Source: Klebsormidium nitens (lineage: Eukaryota > Streptophyta > Klebsormidiophyceae > Klebsormidiales > Klebsormidiaceae). Taken from it: a stretch of DNA of 64,000 bases. The position numbers and the translations under genes were made by a program. This document shows, piece by piece, positions 1-12,959 of the stretch (its first letter is position 1; every line of letters starts with the position of its first letter). The stretch lies in contig DF236980.1 of the NCBI GenBank assembly GCA_000708835.1, forward strand, positions 225,999 through 289,998, written 5' to 3'. The notes below the pieces were generated by a model. It saw only the letters and a program-made list of their open reading frames with translations, ran no database searches and was not told the origin of the DNA.

Positions 1-1962
1 TGCCACTCTCTTGACAAATAGCTGATGGGGCGACAACTCGATCGATTGAAGGCAAAGAAAATTTGAATCATCAAACCTTTCTGCAGAATTTCTGATCTGA
101 ATCAGAATTCTCAAATTGGCTGTTACATTCACGACCTCGTTGAAGTGCTCCTTTTGACGTCAGTCTATAGTGCAGTTCCGACACAAATGAAGGGCTTCTG
201 TGAAATAAGTCGCCCTTCGAATCTTACCCTGCAGCCAGGCATTGCTGCAACGTGACTTCTCGAGACTATACCAGATACCTTCGGAAAGCTCTCAGCTGAC
301 CTTACCTTTCAAAGCCTCCTGAATGTCAGCTCTTCTGATGAAGACATGCAGTACGCGCAACTTGGCTGTCGACCAGCTGTCGACAAGGGTGGCAATCCCA
401 ATGCATTTCGATGAACCTAGTGCTTCTCTTCCAGAGCTTCATGAGATCATGCTAGCTTGCATTCCTTTTGCAATGTGGCTCTGGCAAAGACGTCAGCAGG
501 GGGCGGCATCCCTGAAGCTACCCAACCACCATTGGAGAAATTTTGCGTTGCCGCCCATTTTCCAGCTAGCTAGGCCGCACAACACCGACTGAGCTCCCGT
601 TGCTGATCTGGCAAGACGAAGGTTAGATGCTATACGACTGATAACATCCCGTTCCATTGGAATTTTGCAATTTAGGCCACCCGTTTAGCTCGCGATGTTT
701 GCTATGCATAACCGTAGGTTGGACGATCTGTTCTAAATTCTGTTGTTTTCTTCATGAGGCCTTATGCATTGACTTTTGCGGCGGCCGCCCCGGGTTTGGG
801 GGACTTCCATTCGACATTGGCGCTCGCGCATGCCAGTACTGCAATTCATTGGTCGAAGCCGAATGGTTCAGCGCGAGGGTATCGTACCCAATCCCAGTCG
901 CATGATTGGCATGGGGGGTACGCGACCTGCGGGCTCACAAGTGGCTCTTCGCCCTGATGATTTCATTTCACAACCGACCGTTTTACCGGTACGGGTACAA
1001 GTTCCTCGTTGTTAATTTTGTGAGCCGTAGAAGCAATCCTATGTGAATTGAAGCAAGGCTAATTAACGACGACACAACCTAAGCTTTTTTGAGATAGACT
1101 TATCATGTTCCGCATGGTAAGTTCTCACTTAGGTTAGTCTCTTATCCAAAGTCCTACATCAAAGCTGGTCTATCTAGACATTGTGGAAGCCGTTAAAAAC
1201 CCCCCGAGGGTACGTCCCGTGGCTTTTGATATTGGGCCCTGATATTGGGCCCTGATTGGTCCCCTGGCCACATGCACTGCATGGGGCCTGCGCATACACC
1301 GCACTGAAGACAGTTTCATGCAACTTTCAGCAATTGGGCCAGTGGACTAGAGGTATCAAGGAGAGGAAGATTTTGCAACGGGCCGCAACGCTCTGCAATT
1401 CAGTGGGCAATCCGTGGTAGCCATTGACTGGGCCTGGGGGATGTGCGTGGCTATGTGGTCTCCGGGGTTGCATGATACGCAATCAATGGGGTGGCTGAGC
1501 CCATGCGAACAACTCTTACCTTTTTCTTTCAACGGTCTCTATGATTTCGAGGGTCCAGAATAATCATTCATTATGTTCTCAACTTGACAGAAAAGCACAG
1601 GTGATATATCTGGTCAAGTGCATGCAGCTTGGAACGATGCACAAGTGCACTACGAACATCGTCATCTAGTATCGCGGGTTGTAGCCCATGGCAATGGGCA
1701 CCCGGTCAAATGAAATACATATAAGTTCTTGGGACACTGTTGCTGGCCCCTTCATGGTTATGCCGAATGAGTGTGGCATTATGGTGACGCATTATGGCTC
1801 GCTGCTCAGATGTCGACCAATCAGGCCCGTCAAATCCTCTGTCATTGAAGGCTGTAAACGCACTGATTTGCAGATTTCGCATATGTATATCGGCTCGATG
1901 TCAATTCTGGAGTAACCTTGGTGCTCTCTTGAGTTGGTAGACTTAGACTTCTTCTCAAGGCT
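1..1962. other. No gene recognised
   Basis: Left edge to the 3' end of the DUF3082 gene. Open frames are short, have no family resemblance and no convincing splice-site chains. The only structure noted is a 13-bp unit repeated twice in tandem at 1228-1253. It may contain the 3' untranslated region of the neighbouring gene and intergenic DNA. Confidence 0.5.
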
Positions 1963-4830
1963 CTAGTCCTCCCCCTTTGACTCTTTCTCAGCTACCAGTG
2001 CTTCCTTTTTCTTTGGTTGTTTATCACCTTCCTCGTCAAGCCCGAGTGCCAACTGACCAGCGTATAGCACTAGCCCGACTGAGTTGAAGGCAAAAACAAA
2101 CGTACTCAAGTAAGCCAAACCAACCACAATGGTCCTGCAGAACACAGAGGTAACATCGGATGTGGATAAAGCAGCGTCTTGTGATTGCTCATATTCAGGG
2201 GCTCTAAAGCAACTCGTGCCACGAGGGTGGTAACTAGGGACACTCGTTGTCTCTGGGCACTCATTGTCTCCACAAACTGGCAAGTGCAGCACACGAGCTT
2301 GACGCACAAAGGCTTTCTCTAGCAACGTACAACTATAGTAGATACCGGACTGTCATGAGCACCGGTTGCTGACGCGATTTTGGGAAAACGCTACACATAC
2401 CATCAGCAGCTCGCTTAGAGAGCTTATCTGTGGTGCAAATATAACAAAAGCTTACCTGACAGTGATTGATATTTGCCGAATCTGCAAAACCAGTACAGAA
2501 GCATCTTTCAGCAACATGATCATCTTTCGAATCCATTTCATGTTTGGAAATGAATTGTCAACGATACCTAAGGCGCAGTGCGAGACTTGTGAATCTTGAG
2601 ATATACGATTCCCACCATCCAAAACGAAAAGTTGAGAGGATTTCGGCTCCTTCTTGACTGGATAGCAATGTGACTTTCCCACGCACCTACTATTGATGTA
2701 CATCGGGCGTGCTCATCACTAAGTCAAAGAACTACGAAGAAGGCACCAACCAAAGAGCTGCTACATGAACTGGCTTTGAGTCGTAGGCAAGGATTGTGAT
2801 CTCAGAAGGGTCGTTGATTACTCTGGAAGGAATACGACCCGTTTCGTTCTTCAGACTTTGACAGGGCATTGCCTGAGCATCCTCCTTGCAGTTCGAGCTT
2901 CGGTTCTCAATCCGTTTCTTGATTCGACAGCGGAATAGGTCGACGAGTAAGGCTCTCATTTTCTGGGGAAAGTTCTTCTGCAACATTCGCAGTGGCTGCG
3001 GACGGGACTCCGTTCACAAGCAAAGCGACAACAGAGAAGTCACGATGAAGTTCTTCGCCCGTCAGTCCTACACACACTCACGAAGAGGGCTTCTCACAGT
3101 GCGTAGAACAGCACGTCAAGGAACAGTCTCTTGTGCGCCGATTCAATAACTTCTCCTTACCTGGTAATCTGTAGACAGCCTCTGCGCATCAAAGACCGCC
3201 TCAACCTTTGTGGTGAACAGCCACAAGCCTGCAGCAATCACCCCCGCGACGACTGCGCCGCTGAGCACGCTCAGAGGGTTCTTCTTCTGAGAAGCCTCGC
3301 TGTCTTGTTTGGAGGCCGGGAGGGAGGGGATTTTGGGATTGACGGACTCCAGAGAGTTCGCTTTGGCCTCTGCTAGCAGATCCACGACCTCCTCTCTGTC
3401 GGACCGCACTCGCTGCAGATGAATCAATCTGATTAAATGTTGCTGGAATGTACAAGAAACAGCTTGAGACACTGGAACTTGGAGAGACTCTCCATGACTG
3501 CTGAGAAGTTTGTGAAAGGCACCGCTGGTGAATGGTGGTTGTAATCCTCCTATTTCATGTGCGCAGGTGTCTCGTGTGAAGATCTGAATGTCAGGAGCTT
3601 GGTATCTTAGCAGGCCCAAGACACATGGTCATAAACAATTCTCACAAGGGCACCGCTTTGAACCGGTTAGGTTGTCCAATGAAGCAAACAACAGGATTGC
3701 TTTAAGCTTTTGTGAGATGTACCACCATCTTTCTCATGAAAGGGTCCATAAGAGCTGCGAAGGAAGTTCGTTGACAATAGAACCAGCTACAAAGCCAAAA
3801 CTTAACCATTGAGACGCTTGGAAGTCCTTATCACTGAATTGTGCAAAGCATCCATTTGTAGTTTGTTTACAGACAACTCTCTCGCAAATCACCAATCGCA
3901 ACCTAACAAATTGCGTTTGATGACTTTCATGAGAACCACGTAATAGATCTTCAGCACTCAGAATCTGGATACAACTTTCTTTTGGAGAGCTGACTGCAAA
4001 ATAACAACAATGGGACACTGCGTTGAAGCAGCCTTTCGCAGAAGAAGACGTGGCACACGAATTTGAGGTGCTTCTGATATTGCACATTCCTGGCATCCTT
4101 CTGTCCCCCAGCTGCTTTCGCAGGACACTCAATCAATGGAGGGATGAATCTGTTGATGTCATACCGTTTTGTCCAAAGTTGCAATTATGGCGAATGGTAC
4201 AATCAGGCAGCGTCTGAAAAGCTTCATCGTCCTTTGCAAAGCTTTGCAGTGTGAGCACTCTGTGTCGGCCCCACTAGCACTGCAGCGTGTCTTCATGGAG
4301 TCAAGTGCTTGCACATTCCTGAAGATGGCACTGGTACACCAGCAGGCATCCAAGCAACTGGAGAAGAGAAGGAGCTGAAATCTGCTCACCACCCCGGTGG
4401 CCCGCTTTGCTCTTCTTCTTGCTGAACGGAACAGAAGCACACCAATGAGGGACGTGAGGGCCAGACTGGCTGCTGTCTGCAAGGGGGAAGCCTTTGGGAT
4501 CTCGAATGGGTCAATCTCAATTACTCTCTCCTTTGGCCCATCTGAGCTTGCCTTTTCTGTATCATTTTCAGCAAGTGCTGCCCGTGCACCTCTCCTAGTG
4601 TTGCAAGATTTAGAAGACCTGGTACTGCTCAAATCTTGCAAAGCCCCAGCATTGCCACCTTGAAGGAAAGTGCTGAGATTGGAAATTGGCCGCCTAGAGA
4701 GGATCGGCTGTGCTCGTCGATCCTGCTTGCAATTGCAAAACGGAAACGTTGGGCGAAGTTCCTGTGGACGCTGAAGGGCTCTACTTATGCTTACTGACGT
4801 CCCAGGCGCCCCAGCATGTGTCAGCGCCAT
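1963..4830 (-). CDS. Chloroplast DUF3082-family membrane protein
   Basis: Four exons: 4830-4390, 3412-3161, 2481-2456 and 2134-1963, total 891 nt, 296 aa; all junctions are GT-AG and phases agree. The ATG at 4830 opens a Ser/Arg/Ala-rich N-terminus typical of a plastid transit peptide (about residues 1-90). A hydrophobic stretch near residues 120-137 is followed by an Arg/Lys-rich RSARRRAKRA segment. A second membrane segment lies at 193-214 and the C-terminal hydrophobic pair at about 241-270 (TIVVGLAYLSTFVF, then NSVGLVLYAGQLAL). The last part resembles the VRT-VVGL-F-GLxLYxxQL pattern I associate with cyanobacterial and plant DUF3082. The tail is charged (Lys/Glu). Exon 3 is only 26 nt and encodes IRQISITV plus two bases. 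The function is not known to me; a thylakoid or envelope location is inference. It is divergent from the methyltransferase gene (561 bp between ATGs). The junction between exons 1 and 2 is the least certain. Confidence 0.78.
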
Positions 4831-5391
4831 TTAGGACGGCGCCTCACGCACTTTTTCTGAGAGGTCTCCTCTCTGAGTTGCACAACGTGATCCTGAGCAG
4901 CGAGAGCCGCCTTAATATTTGATTCACAAGTGGCAGGCCTGCAATGTGCAAGGCGCTGTTCAAATGCAATGTGCAGCTTGACATTTAATTGAATCTGCGA
5001 AGTTGGGAAGTCCATTTTAGAGATGACACTCACATGACCCGTCGTCGTCACCCCGTGCCGGTTCCCTACCAGATCTAGGCCCCTCAGATCACGGTACATG
5101 TACATATGGTTCTTGAAAACCGCGGCCGTCGTCTGCCGGTGCCCAAGACTCGCCACTTTCTTTGTTGCTGGTGTCAATCTTCGAGAGAGAGCGCGCTACT
5201 CGGAAATTGATACTTCTATCTGCGTTCTCTTCTTTCTCACATTGTCACAAGCACACTTTCACTTGAGCTTGTCTTTGAGAATGCTGCAGAAGTATCCGCC
5301 TCAGGCCATCGTTGGCTGTAGCGCTCAGTTCCAATAGAGCCTTGGCAGCTGGTTCCGTCTCGACCAAGGCGCAGCGCCGCAGGCTGTCCTG

Positions 5392-8280
5392 ATGGAGGCT
5401 GCAGTGTTTCCCATGATGGACCTCTTTGGGAATGCAAGCGATTCTGATGGTGATGGTGGTGGTGGTGCACATGCCAATGGTAAGTTTTGCCATTTTGAGG
5501 ATTATGAGATGTATGTACAGCTGATTTCCCGTCTGAAGCTGTCAAAAGCTTTTCTTCTCTGTCATGGGCGCAAGTGGCCACAGCAGGATCTTGATTCAGA
5601 AACTCAGGCGTTGGAAAAGCTCGATGAAAGGCGCAATTGCTGGAACCTCAGAACCAGAATGGCAGACAACAATGAGCTTGCGGCAGATTTGCCACCACTT
5701 CAACAGAGTTTTCTAGCAGCACCTAGAGTGACGAACTGTCACCTTCAGATTTCTCTGGCTGGGGCCCTTGCTCTTACTAGAGTCTCCTCCCTTCCCGACA
5801 GGCAGAACTTCTAAACACCTCTCTGTGAACACAAAAGTTGGCTGCACTACTTAAAGAAGAATTTGATTGGATTTGCAGGGGAAGAAAGTGGTGCTACGCA
5901 GAACCAACAGTACGTTGAGAATGAGCACCAGTTCCCTGGAGTGGTGAGAACACTTCAAGCACCTTGCAGCTCAGTTTAATGGAAGCCTTGTAATGGAAAA
6001 GGGTGCTTTGTACTAGAGAAGGGTGCAGTGCTGATTTGGATCATCCCTTGTTAGCCCTATGCCTCCAAAACAGGTTTCAATAAATTGAGTCGCGGAACCA
6101 TCATAATAAGGCTGGGCAGGCGGAACGCACAATTCTGAGATGGCCGAAACGCTGTCACAGCCGTCCGATCTTCACCTAATGAAGCCAGTCTGAGAGTGCA
6201 CTTGGGCGTTAGCTGCTAGCGACCAGGACCGGACTCTTAAGCTTGGGCCTCCTCTCTTGCGCCGGAAAGGACGAATCGTAGCCGTCAATTTGTTGACGTT
6301 GACAAGATGGACGATGATGACAGCCTGGTCGCTTGTCCCCCAGCCATTTCGAGATTGTGCGTTCCGCCTGAGGGGAATTCAAGCTGCGGGTCTCAAGGTC
6401 CCTGTCTGTACTATGCAGTCACTCATCATCCGCGAGTTCGACTTCCACCCTGTGAACGCCAACTTGGTATGGCCAGGAACGGCCTCCTTTGCCGAGTGGC
6501 TGGTGGAGAACCGGACGCTTGTCGAGGGAAAGAAGGTCTTGGAAATTGGCAGGTGAAGTAAACTATCTCAGAAGTTACAGACTGGTATCAGCAGACGGCC
6601 AGAAGCTGTAGCAACTTCTGTACTGTCGAGATTCAGAGAATTTGTACAGCTTTCCTGTTGTCCAATTGCAAATGAGTCTCAGCTTCAACAGCACATGCTG
6701 TTACACTTGACGTGTCCCTTGGTTGCAGTGATCGCATGTCTGCTGAGCATCTGCCTTGCAAACCTTCCTACACATGTTCCTGTCTCGCACTACTGCTTCC
6801 TCTTATCGACTCGGTGGCTGAAGCCTCCGAGTGTGTCCACCTCTGCCTCTTGACGACCCCTTGACGACATCGCAACTCATTCCTAATCTTTATCGTTAAA
6901 TCTCTTCCGAGCAACCTGCTAGATATAGTGAAAATATTAGTGTGACTTAGTCAGTCTGTTGCTGAGTGAAATTAGATGACACTAAAACTGGCAGGTTGGT
7001 CGGGAGAAGCTGTATCAGATAACGTTTGGTCATGCAGTGGTACGGGTATCCTGGCAATCTTCCTGGCGAAAGCCCTGCGGTGCAGAGTGACGACCAGCGA
7101 CTACGACGATGCAGAGATCGAAGAGAACATTGCGTACAACTTTCGAAGGAACGGCCTCGACCCTCCTCCCCACCTCAGACGTATCCATCATATAATATAG
7201 CAGCTTTTTTTCTGCTTGTTTTCAGAGAAAAGAGAGGTCTGCCAGCTTGCTTCAGCGGCACGAACCCCGTCCTAAGATTGCTCACCATATCCGACGGAAG
7301 TCGAGAGCTTAGTGACGACACGGGAGTCTTAAGTCGTGAGGTCGCAAAGGAATACGTATGATGCAGGACGTGCAGAATGGTTGAATGTACGTTCCATTGC
7401 TAAGATTGTCGAAGGAAAGCTTAGTTGCCAGCGGATTGAGCTTTGAACGTGCAAACCTCTTTGGAAAGATTTCCCAATCCTCAGGCAAAGGCCACCTTGA
7501 CCATACGGAGACCAGACACCTGGGGGACTCCACTGGAGGCGAACAGTCATACGTGGGACGTGCTTGTGGCGAGTGATATTCTTCTGTGTGAGTATTCAAC
7601 CTTTGCCCCGCCAAAGCTTCGAGTCCGTTGAGCAAGGTTCGAAGCCTCTCCTATTGAAGGCTCGCGTATCGACAGTTGCAAAGTTGCACCTTTGGTCACC
7701 CTAAGTGAGAGTGGACGTGCACTGTCTATGTTCAAGAGGGGGTGCTATCCGACTCTCCTTTGATGTAGAGTCTGTCTGAGTCTAGAGCCCGTCTAGAGTC
7801 AGTGTGAATCTACACGAATTACGGACTCCTCCAATTTGTCCAATTGGTTTGACGAACGTTTTTCTGTTGGTTTTACTTCGAACATGTCATAGGGTGACCA
7901 CACGTTTGACTTCTTGTGCAATTGCATTCGCAGACGTCAAACAGTACGAGAATCTCATCGACACGCTCAAGTATCTTCTTACCAATGGGGCAAGGGAGGA
8001 GGGAGCGGCCTCAGTGTTAAACGGCAGGCAGCTTACAGCCTCAGGGGAATCGAGTGACATCGTCCCGAACGACCAGCCGCAGATTAGTGGGAAGGAAAAC
8101 GTAGCGGAAGAAGCTGACCCTAAGAGGCTTGCGCGCCCTTATTTCCTGATGAGCTGGCGGAGGAGAATACCGAAAGCGGACGAAGCTAAGTTTTTCGAGG
8201 GCTGCAGGACCGCTGGGCTCTTTGTAACCGACGTAGGACCCCGAATATACTGCATCACAGCTCAGTGCTGGCAACGTTGA
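5392..8280 (+). CDS. METTL21-like (Methyltransf_16) SAM-dependent methyltransferase
   Basis: Six exons: 5392-5479, 5879-5943, 6419-6552, 7038-7180, 7441-7587 and 7934-8280, total 924 nt, 307 aa. The N-terminus is acidic and Gly-rich. The core begins with HQFPGV joined to SLIIREF, then NANLVWPGT and AEWLVENR. SAM-binding motif I, VLEIGSGTG (residues about 91-99), is split by intron 3. An acidic SDYDD-EIEENI motif follows, and ASDILLYVKQY near residues 187-197 occupies the family's D-x-x-Y region. The C-terminus holds LMSWRRRIPKADEAKFFEGC, typical of plant members. The family methylates lysines of non-histone proteins such as elongation factors and chaperones; the substrate here cannot be told. 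Relative to plant homologues there is a polar insertion of roughly 45 residues after LKYLLTNG. The acceptor of exon 5 (7441) is the weakest: it gives HLRPLNVQ and keeps phase, but no clear polypyrimidine tract precedes it. Confidence 0.85.
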
Positions 8281-9564
8281 GGTCCCTTTCAGATCCTGTT
8301 GGATGCGCTCGTTTGACAATTTGACCAAACTATGCAGCAGGCCCGGCCTTCCCACATGGACGACTATACGCGGGCTACGATAGATCAAGCGATAACAACG
8401 GCTGTAAGATGTGATCAGCAGAATGATCTTGAATTGCGAGAGCGGTCTTGGGCTTGCGAGTGCAGGACCCATGGGCATGACACGACGGTGCAGGCAGGCC
8501 AGTCCGAAATTGAATCGTGAATACTTGGGCGCACGTGCTGGCGGCATTGTCGACTCACAGTCTAGCAGCGTATCAACTGAGGATTGGAATCTGGATAGTA
8601 TCGCGGTATGTTCAGCTCTCTAAATTAGAACATGATCATGCGTACACATGCATAATTGTTGCCAAGGCCGGGCCGCGGACGGCAGAGCTGCATATATGCT
8701 TACCGGGTACGTACCGCAAACGTTGTGAGCTAGGCGTTCGATCTGATGACTAGGCAAAAATGATTGCATGCGAGTCCGTGGCAGCTGCATGTACCAGGTG
8801 TACATATGCATGTTCAAGCATGCTATTCTCCATGAACCCTTGGATCCCACAAGTGCTGTATGAAAACCTGCATGCGGGCTTGAACGACAGGTAGCAAACC
8901 GGCTATGAGTGAACTGAAACTGAAGCTGGGCAATGCCACCATCAGAGTTAGTGACGACAAGTGTCAAAGTTGCAGCAGACATGTTAGTCTTGGCCATGAG
9001 CAATCTGCACCACAATGAGCCTTGCAGCGAGCCTGCAACAGTCCAGCCTCGTTGTTCGGCATTCTAGGTTCGTCACTGCGTTTAATGGTCTACTGAGATC
9101 CATCGCTGGCTTTGCTGTCATTGCTGTCTCAAGCTAGTCGTCTTCTTAGCTTTTGATCGCACATGCATCCCCAGAAAGCGCAACTCAAACGAGCGTGGTC
9201 GTTGAAACATCGACCCAAGAAAGGTAGAGTAACCATCTTCGGAAAACTTGTCCATTTTGTACAAGTTCTTCCTTAGGTAATCAAGTGCAATGCGGGAACC
9301 TTGACCGGAGGAACCACGCAGACACATTAGAGCACCTAGCAGAAGTCAGCAGCGGGGCCAACTCTGACCGGAGGAGGGAATCCCGCTACTTGTCTCTGAT
9401 CTCAGTGTAGGAACTTTCAGTGCTCTCCTTTCCAGTAGCCAACGTCTCAAGCTGTATGGGCTAGACACCCGAGAAAACCTCCACAAATTCCAACTTTAAG
9501 ACCCTCGAGTCACTCAGACCTGACTGGGACTGACGACTTCGCCTTGGGAATATCTATTATATAC
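8281..9564. other. Convergent intergenic region
   Basis: Lies between the stop codons of the methyltransferase (+) and the SnRK2-like gene (-), so it should hold both 3' ends. Short open frames on both strands show no family resemblance. No RNA gene or repeat was recognised. Confidence 0.45.
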
Positions 9565-12500
9565 TCAGAGCAGCAACTTCTTGCTGCGGACAATATCCAG
9601 AATCTCGATAATGTCTTCTATAGACTGAGACCCGTCAGCCGGGGGGAGCGCTTCGTACGGTACGCGCAGCTGCTTAGGGATGCGAGAAAGGAACCACTCG
9701 TGCTTCCTAACGTCAGCAATGGAGGCGCGCTGCTTGGGAGAGATGGACTTAGTCAGAAAAGAGGGGAGAGAGGGGGAAGAGGCAAGAGAGATAGACGGGA
9801 CAGGGGTAAGACAGCAGAGGAGGTAGAGAGGAGGGGAAAGGTCAGGATGGAAAGAAAGGCAGGGGCTGAGAACCATGAAAAGAAGACGGAGGAAGGGAGA
9901 GGGGACCGAAAATGGACTGACCTCTTCGGGTTTGACTTTGAAAAGCCTGCTCAGGAGGTCTTTGCACGGCTCAGAAAGCGAGATGCCCTCAGGAATGGTG
10001 TAATCTGCGTTGATGATCCGCTGTAACAAGAAGAATTGGTGCAGCTCAGACAATGAGGCAAGCACAGACTGCATTCCCTAGAGAACATGAGAGAATCCTT
10101 TATTCATCAGAACGAGAGCGCTGAGCCAGAATGCATTCGACAACGTGGACCGAGACCCAAGTCCTGCAGTGTGTGCCAAGAAGTGTGGTCAAACACTTGC
10201 GACTTGAACAAAACTTAAGGACGCTTTGATGTGACCACAGTTACTTTAACGGTCCCGATCGCAAAGAAGCCCTGAAAAATAAAAATGCCATCTGTAGTAA
10301 CTCAAACTATGCCCGTAATGTACCTTGAACGTCCTGTCCACGTTCTTCGGCTCCTCAGGGTCCGAAAATGGGTACGCGTGGAACAGAAGCGCGGCCAGAA
10401 TGACACCAAGCGACCAAAGATCTGCAGTTTGCGCAGCCGCCTGCCAAGAGAGCAGAGTCGATACTGACTCAGGCAAACTTTTGTGATGTGACAAGCGGTT
10501 GAATACTGATCTCTCTAACGGGTCCTCTTCGTCCTGATCATAAGGAAACACTCGTGCGTGAAAACGGGATTCCAACTGTCTGCAAATCTTGTTGCCACCC
10601 AAGCTCAATCAGTAAATGGTTCCGGATTGCATTTCCCAAACCAGCTATCATTGGTGCGCGGAACAGAAGGCTTTCATTCTTGAGTGGCAAGACGTGGAAA
10701 GGCTGCCTTGTCAACCCCAAACTCTAGGTCTTCAAGACAACTTTCTTGATCTGCAAACTTGTCTGCGACCTTGCAATGCTTAAGCAAAGTTGTCAAGAGC
10801 GGTAAGCAAAATTGTCAAGAGCGGAAGGATGATTGCGCCGCCTGAATGCAGCTTCCAAAAGTGACAAAGATGAGATCTTCTTGAGGATGATATTGTCAAA
10901 GTCTTGATTGCGCTCCCTAGGCACAGTCTTCAGAAAGAGCAGAACACGTGCGGGAACATGCAGCGCCTGATCTTCAGCGTGCATGTTACCTCAGAGACGC
11001 GAGGCCGTTGCCACACGATCCCTGTGCAGCAGCGCCTGGCTGTGCCTGACTCTCTTGGTCACACACGGCCCTGCAAGAGGGAGGGTCGTTGGGCACCTCT
11101 TCAGTCTCAGGAGCCAAGCTCTTTGTAAGAATCAGGCTTTGTGCAGCCTGCCTGCTGGCACAGGGAGTGTAGTCTTCTCAATGTGCTTGCGCACCAGCTC
11201 ACCTTCAGATTGAATGGCCTAAACGCTGTGGGACTCTGACTGCGAATGAGGACCTCTGGTGCAGCATACACAGTGATCCCTGGGCCGTGCTCGTCTTGTA
11301 AGGAATCAACAATCTGCAAATGCAGCACCGCAGCACTTGAAAACTTGCATCAAACAGACACGGAGGACAAAGGGTGTGACCCTTCTTTCAACAACCTCTT
11401 AACGCTCTGTGGGACTTCATGCAGGGCAAATCTACAAAAGCATGCAGTTTCATTTGCATCCAAAGACGATCGTCGTATCCTGCTAGAAGTCTTGCAGACG
11501 GACACAAAAAACATAACTCGCGAGCGTTCTTGCATAAGATGGAAAACTATGCCCACATTCTGCATTGTTGGGAGAGGCACTTGACCAAAATGCGTACCGC
11601 TGTGAAGCCGAAATCCGTCAGTTTCAGCTCCGGGAACGACTGACCCCCCACAAGGATCGAATCCAAAGAAAGGCTCCGCGGCAGGGCGCCCTGTCATGAA
11701 CCGCATCAAAAATGTCAATGCAGGGTACTTGAATGATTCAGGAGGTTAGCTTAATACCTCCGGTACATGCGTGACCGCATTTTCGCAAGAAATACAGAGA
11801 ACAGCTGAGCAGGGCATCGAAGAGATCTGTCAGGCATCAAGTGCAGCCACGATCCCTCACCTGTCTGTGGCAGAACTCAAGAGCAGCTACAAGCTGCTGG
11901 AAGAGGAAGCGGACCTGTGGAACAGAAGCACAGCCTGTCTGAACACTTCGCAATGAACAAAGGACGAAAGAGCTTTCCTGTTCCACCTTTTGAAAACAGA
12001 TGTTGCAAAACACTACTGATTGGCCAAGTCTGAACATGAATTGGAAGGCAAAGTCAGAATCGTACCTGGACTTCAGACAGTAACTTCCTGTCCACAAAGC
12101 GCATCAGGCTGCCTCCTGGCACGTAGTCAAGGACTAGAGCCAGATAAAACTGCGTCAAGAGAACCTGAAAAGCGCAAAGAGGGTAGCTCAGTTACTGGAA
12201 GTTGAAGGCCTCACCCTTGAGAACCCAACGCAAATAGAAGAAGCATTGACTATTCTCCATCTCTTGCAGACCTTGCAGAATACGTACAAGCCTCCCAGCA
12301 TGAGGTGAAAGAGGTCAAGGACTGCCAACCGGAAGGCCTTGGAAGACACCCCTCAACAGAGCTGCCTCACCCTTCGTAGCTGAACCACACAAGGATGACG
12401 AAGCATGTGGTAATGTCGAATCTCACGTTCAACCTGCTCAGTAACCTGATGCAAGGAGTTGCGGCTTTGTCAGCAGCTAAGTGGCAGACTCTTATGGTAG

Positions 12501-12959
12501 GATTTGATGAGAGACCTGCGGGATCCAATGATTGACAACAGAGCAAATTCTGGGTCACGTGCAAGCAGCATAGCAACGCTTTCCCACATCGATGGAAACG
12601 AAGAGCGGTTCCAACTTGTCGAATTGGACCTGCAACAATGTCAAAGCTCCAGCCAGCCCCTAGGGCCCGCTCCTGTAGTAAATATCCAGAGGACCAGCTC
12701 CCCAGAAACGAATCCGCTTGGACCCACGAAGCCAAGCGAACAACCAGGTGCACCAGCAACCTGCACGTATTGTAGTTAACCAGTATCGATAGCCATATGC
12801 TAATATTACCTTGCTTCTTTGCAACAGTTTCACTGCAACTTTCTCTCCCGTCTTCCGATCTGACATAACCTTGACTTTTCCAAACGCCCCATGTAGAGCC
12901 CCCAGATGCTCGTCGACATAGTGATCTTCCAGTTCTGCATGTTGTATCGGACTGGCCAT
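9565..12959 (-). CDS. SnRK2-like protein kinase homologue, predicted catalytically dead
   Basis: Nine exons: 12959-12810, 12445-12371, 12164-12066, 11914-11861, 11690-11598, 11313-11203, 10440-10324, 10020-9922 and 9729-9565, total 963 nt, 320 aa. The order matches SnRK2: N-lobe with the ATP lysine in VAVK (K44), helix C glutamate in VEREIRHY, FLFQQLVAALEFCH, a DFG motif (152-154), AAPEVL, DLWSLGVILAALLF, SDPEEPKN, then DLLSRLF and RKHEWFL. The C-terminal QSIEDIIEILD resembles the SnRK2 box. The catalytic loop is destroyed: HRD reads P-R-S (130-132), the loop lysine is Ser134 and the Asn is Ser137. The first P-loop glycine is Leu22. Splice sites and open frame are intact, so this looks like a maintained pseudokinase, not a decayed gene. 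A role as a regulator or scaffold in stress signalling is inference. The start at 12959 is the first ATG that leaves a normal 20-residue lead; upstream exons are not excluded. Confidence 0.78.
10783..10827. repeat. Short tandem duplication, about 22 bp x 2
   Basis: The pattern aagcaaa/g-ttgtcaagagcgg occurs twice in direct succession inside an intron of the SnRK2-like gene. Two copies only, one or two differences. Confidence 0.6.

Noticed and set aside
4159-4389. Continuation of the first DUF3082 exon to a 223-codon frame
   Set aside because: The part beyond 4390 is Cys-rich and unlike the family; a clear GTGAGC donor at 4389 ends the exon in phase.
9730-9921. Read-through frame joining the last two exons of the SnRK2-like gene
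   Set aside because: The intervening residues are Leu/Ser/Pro low complexity; splicing GTCAGT to CAAGCAG restores the kinase motif KPEE-RASIADVRKHEW.
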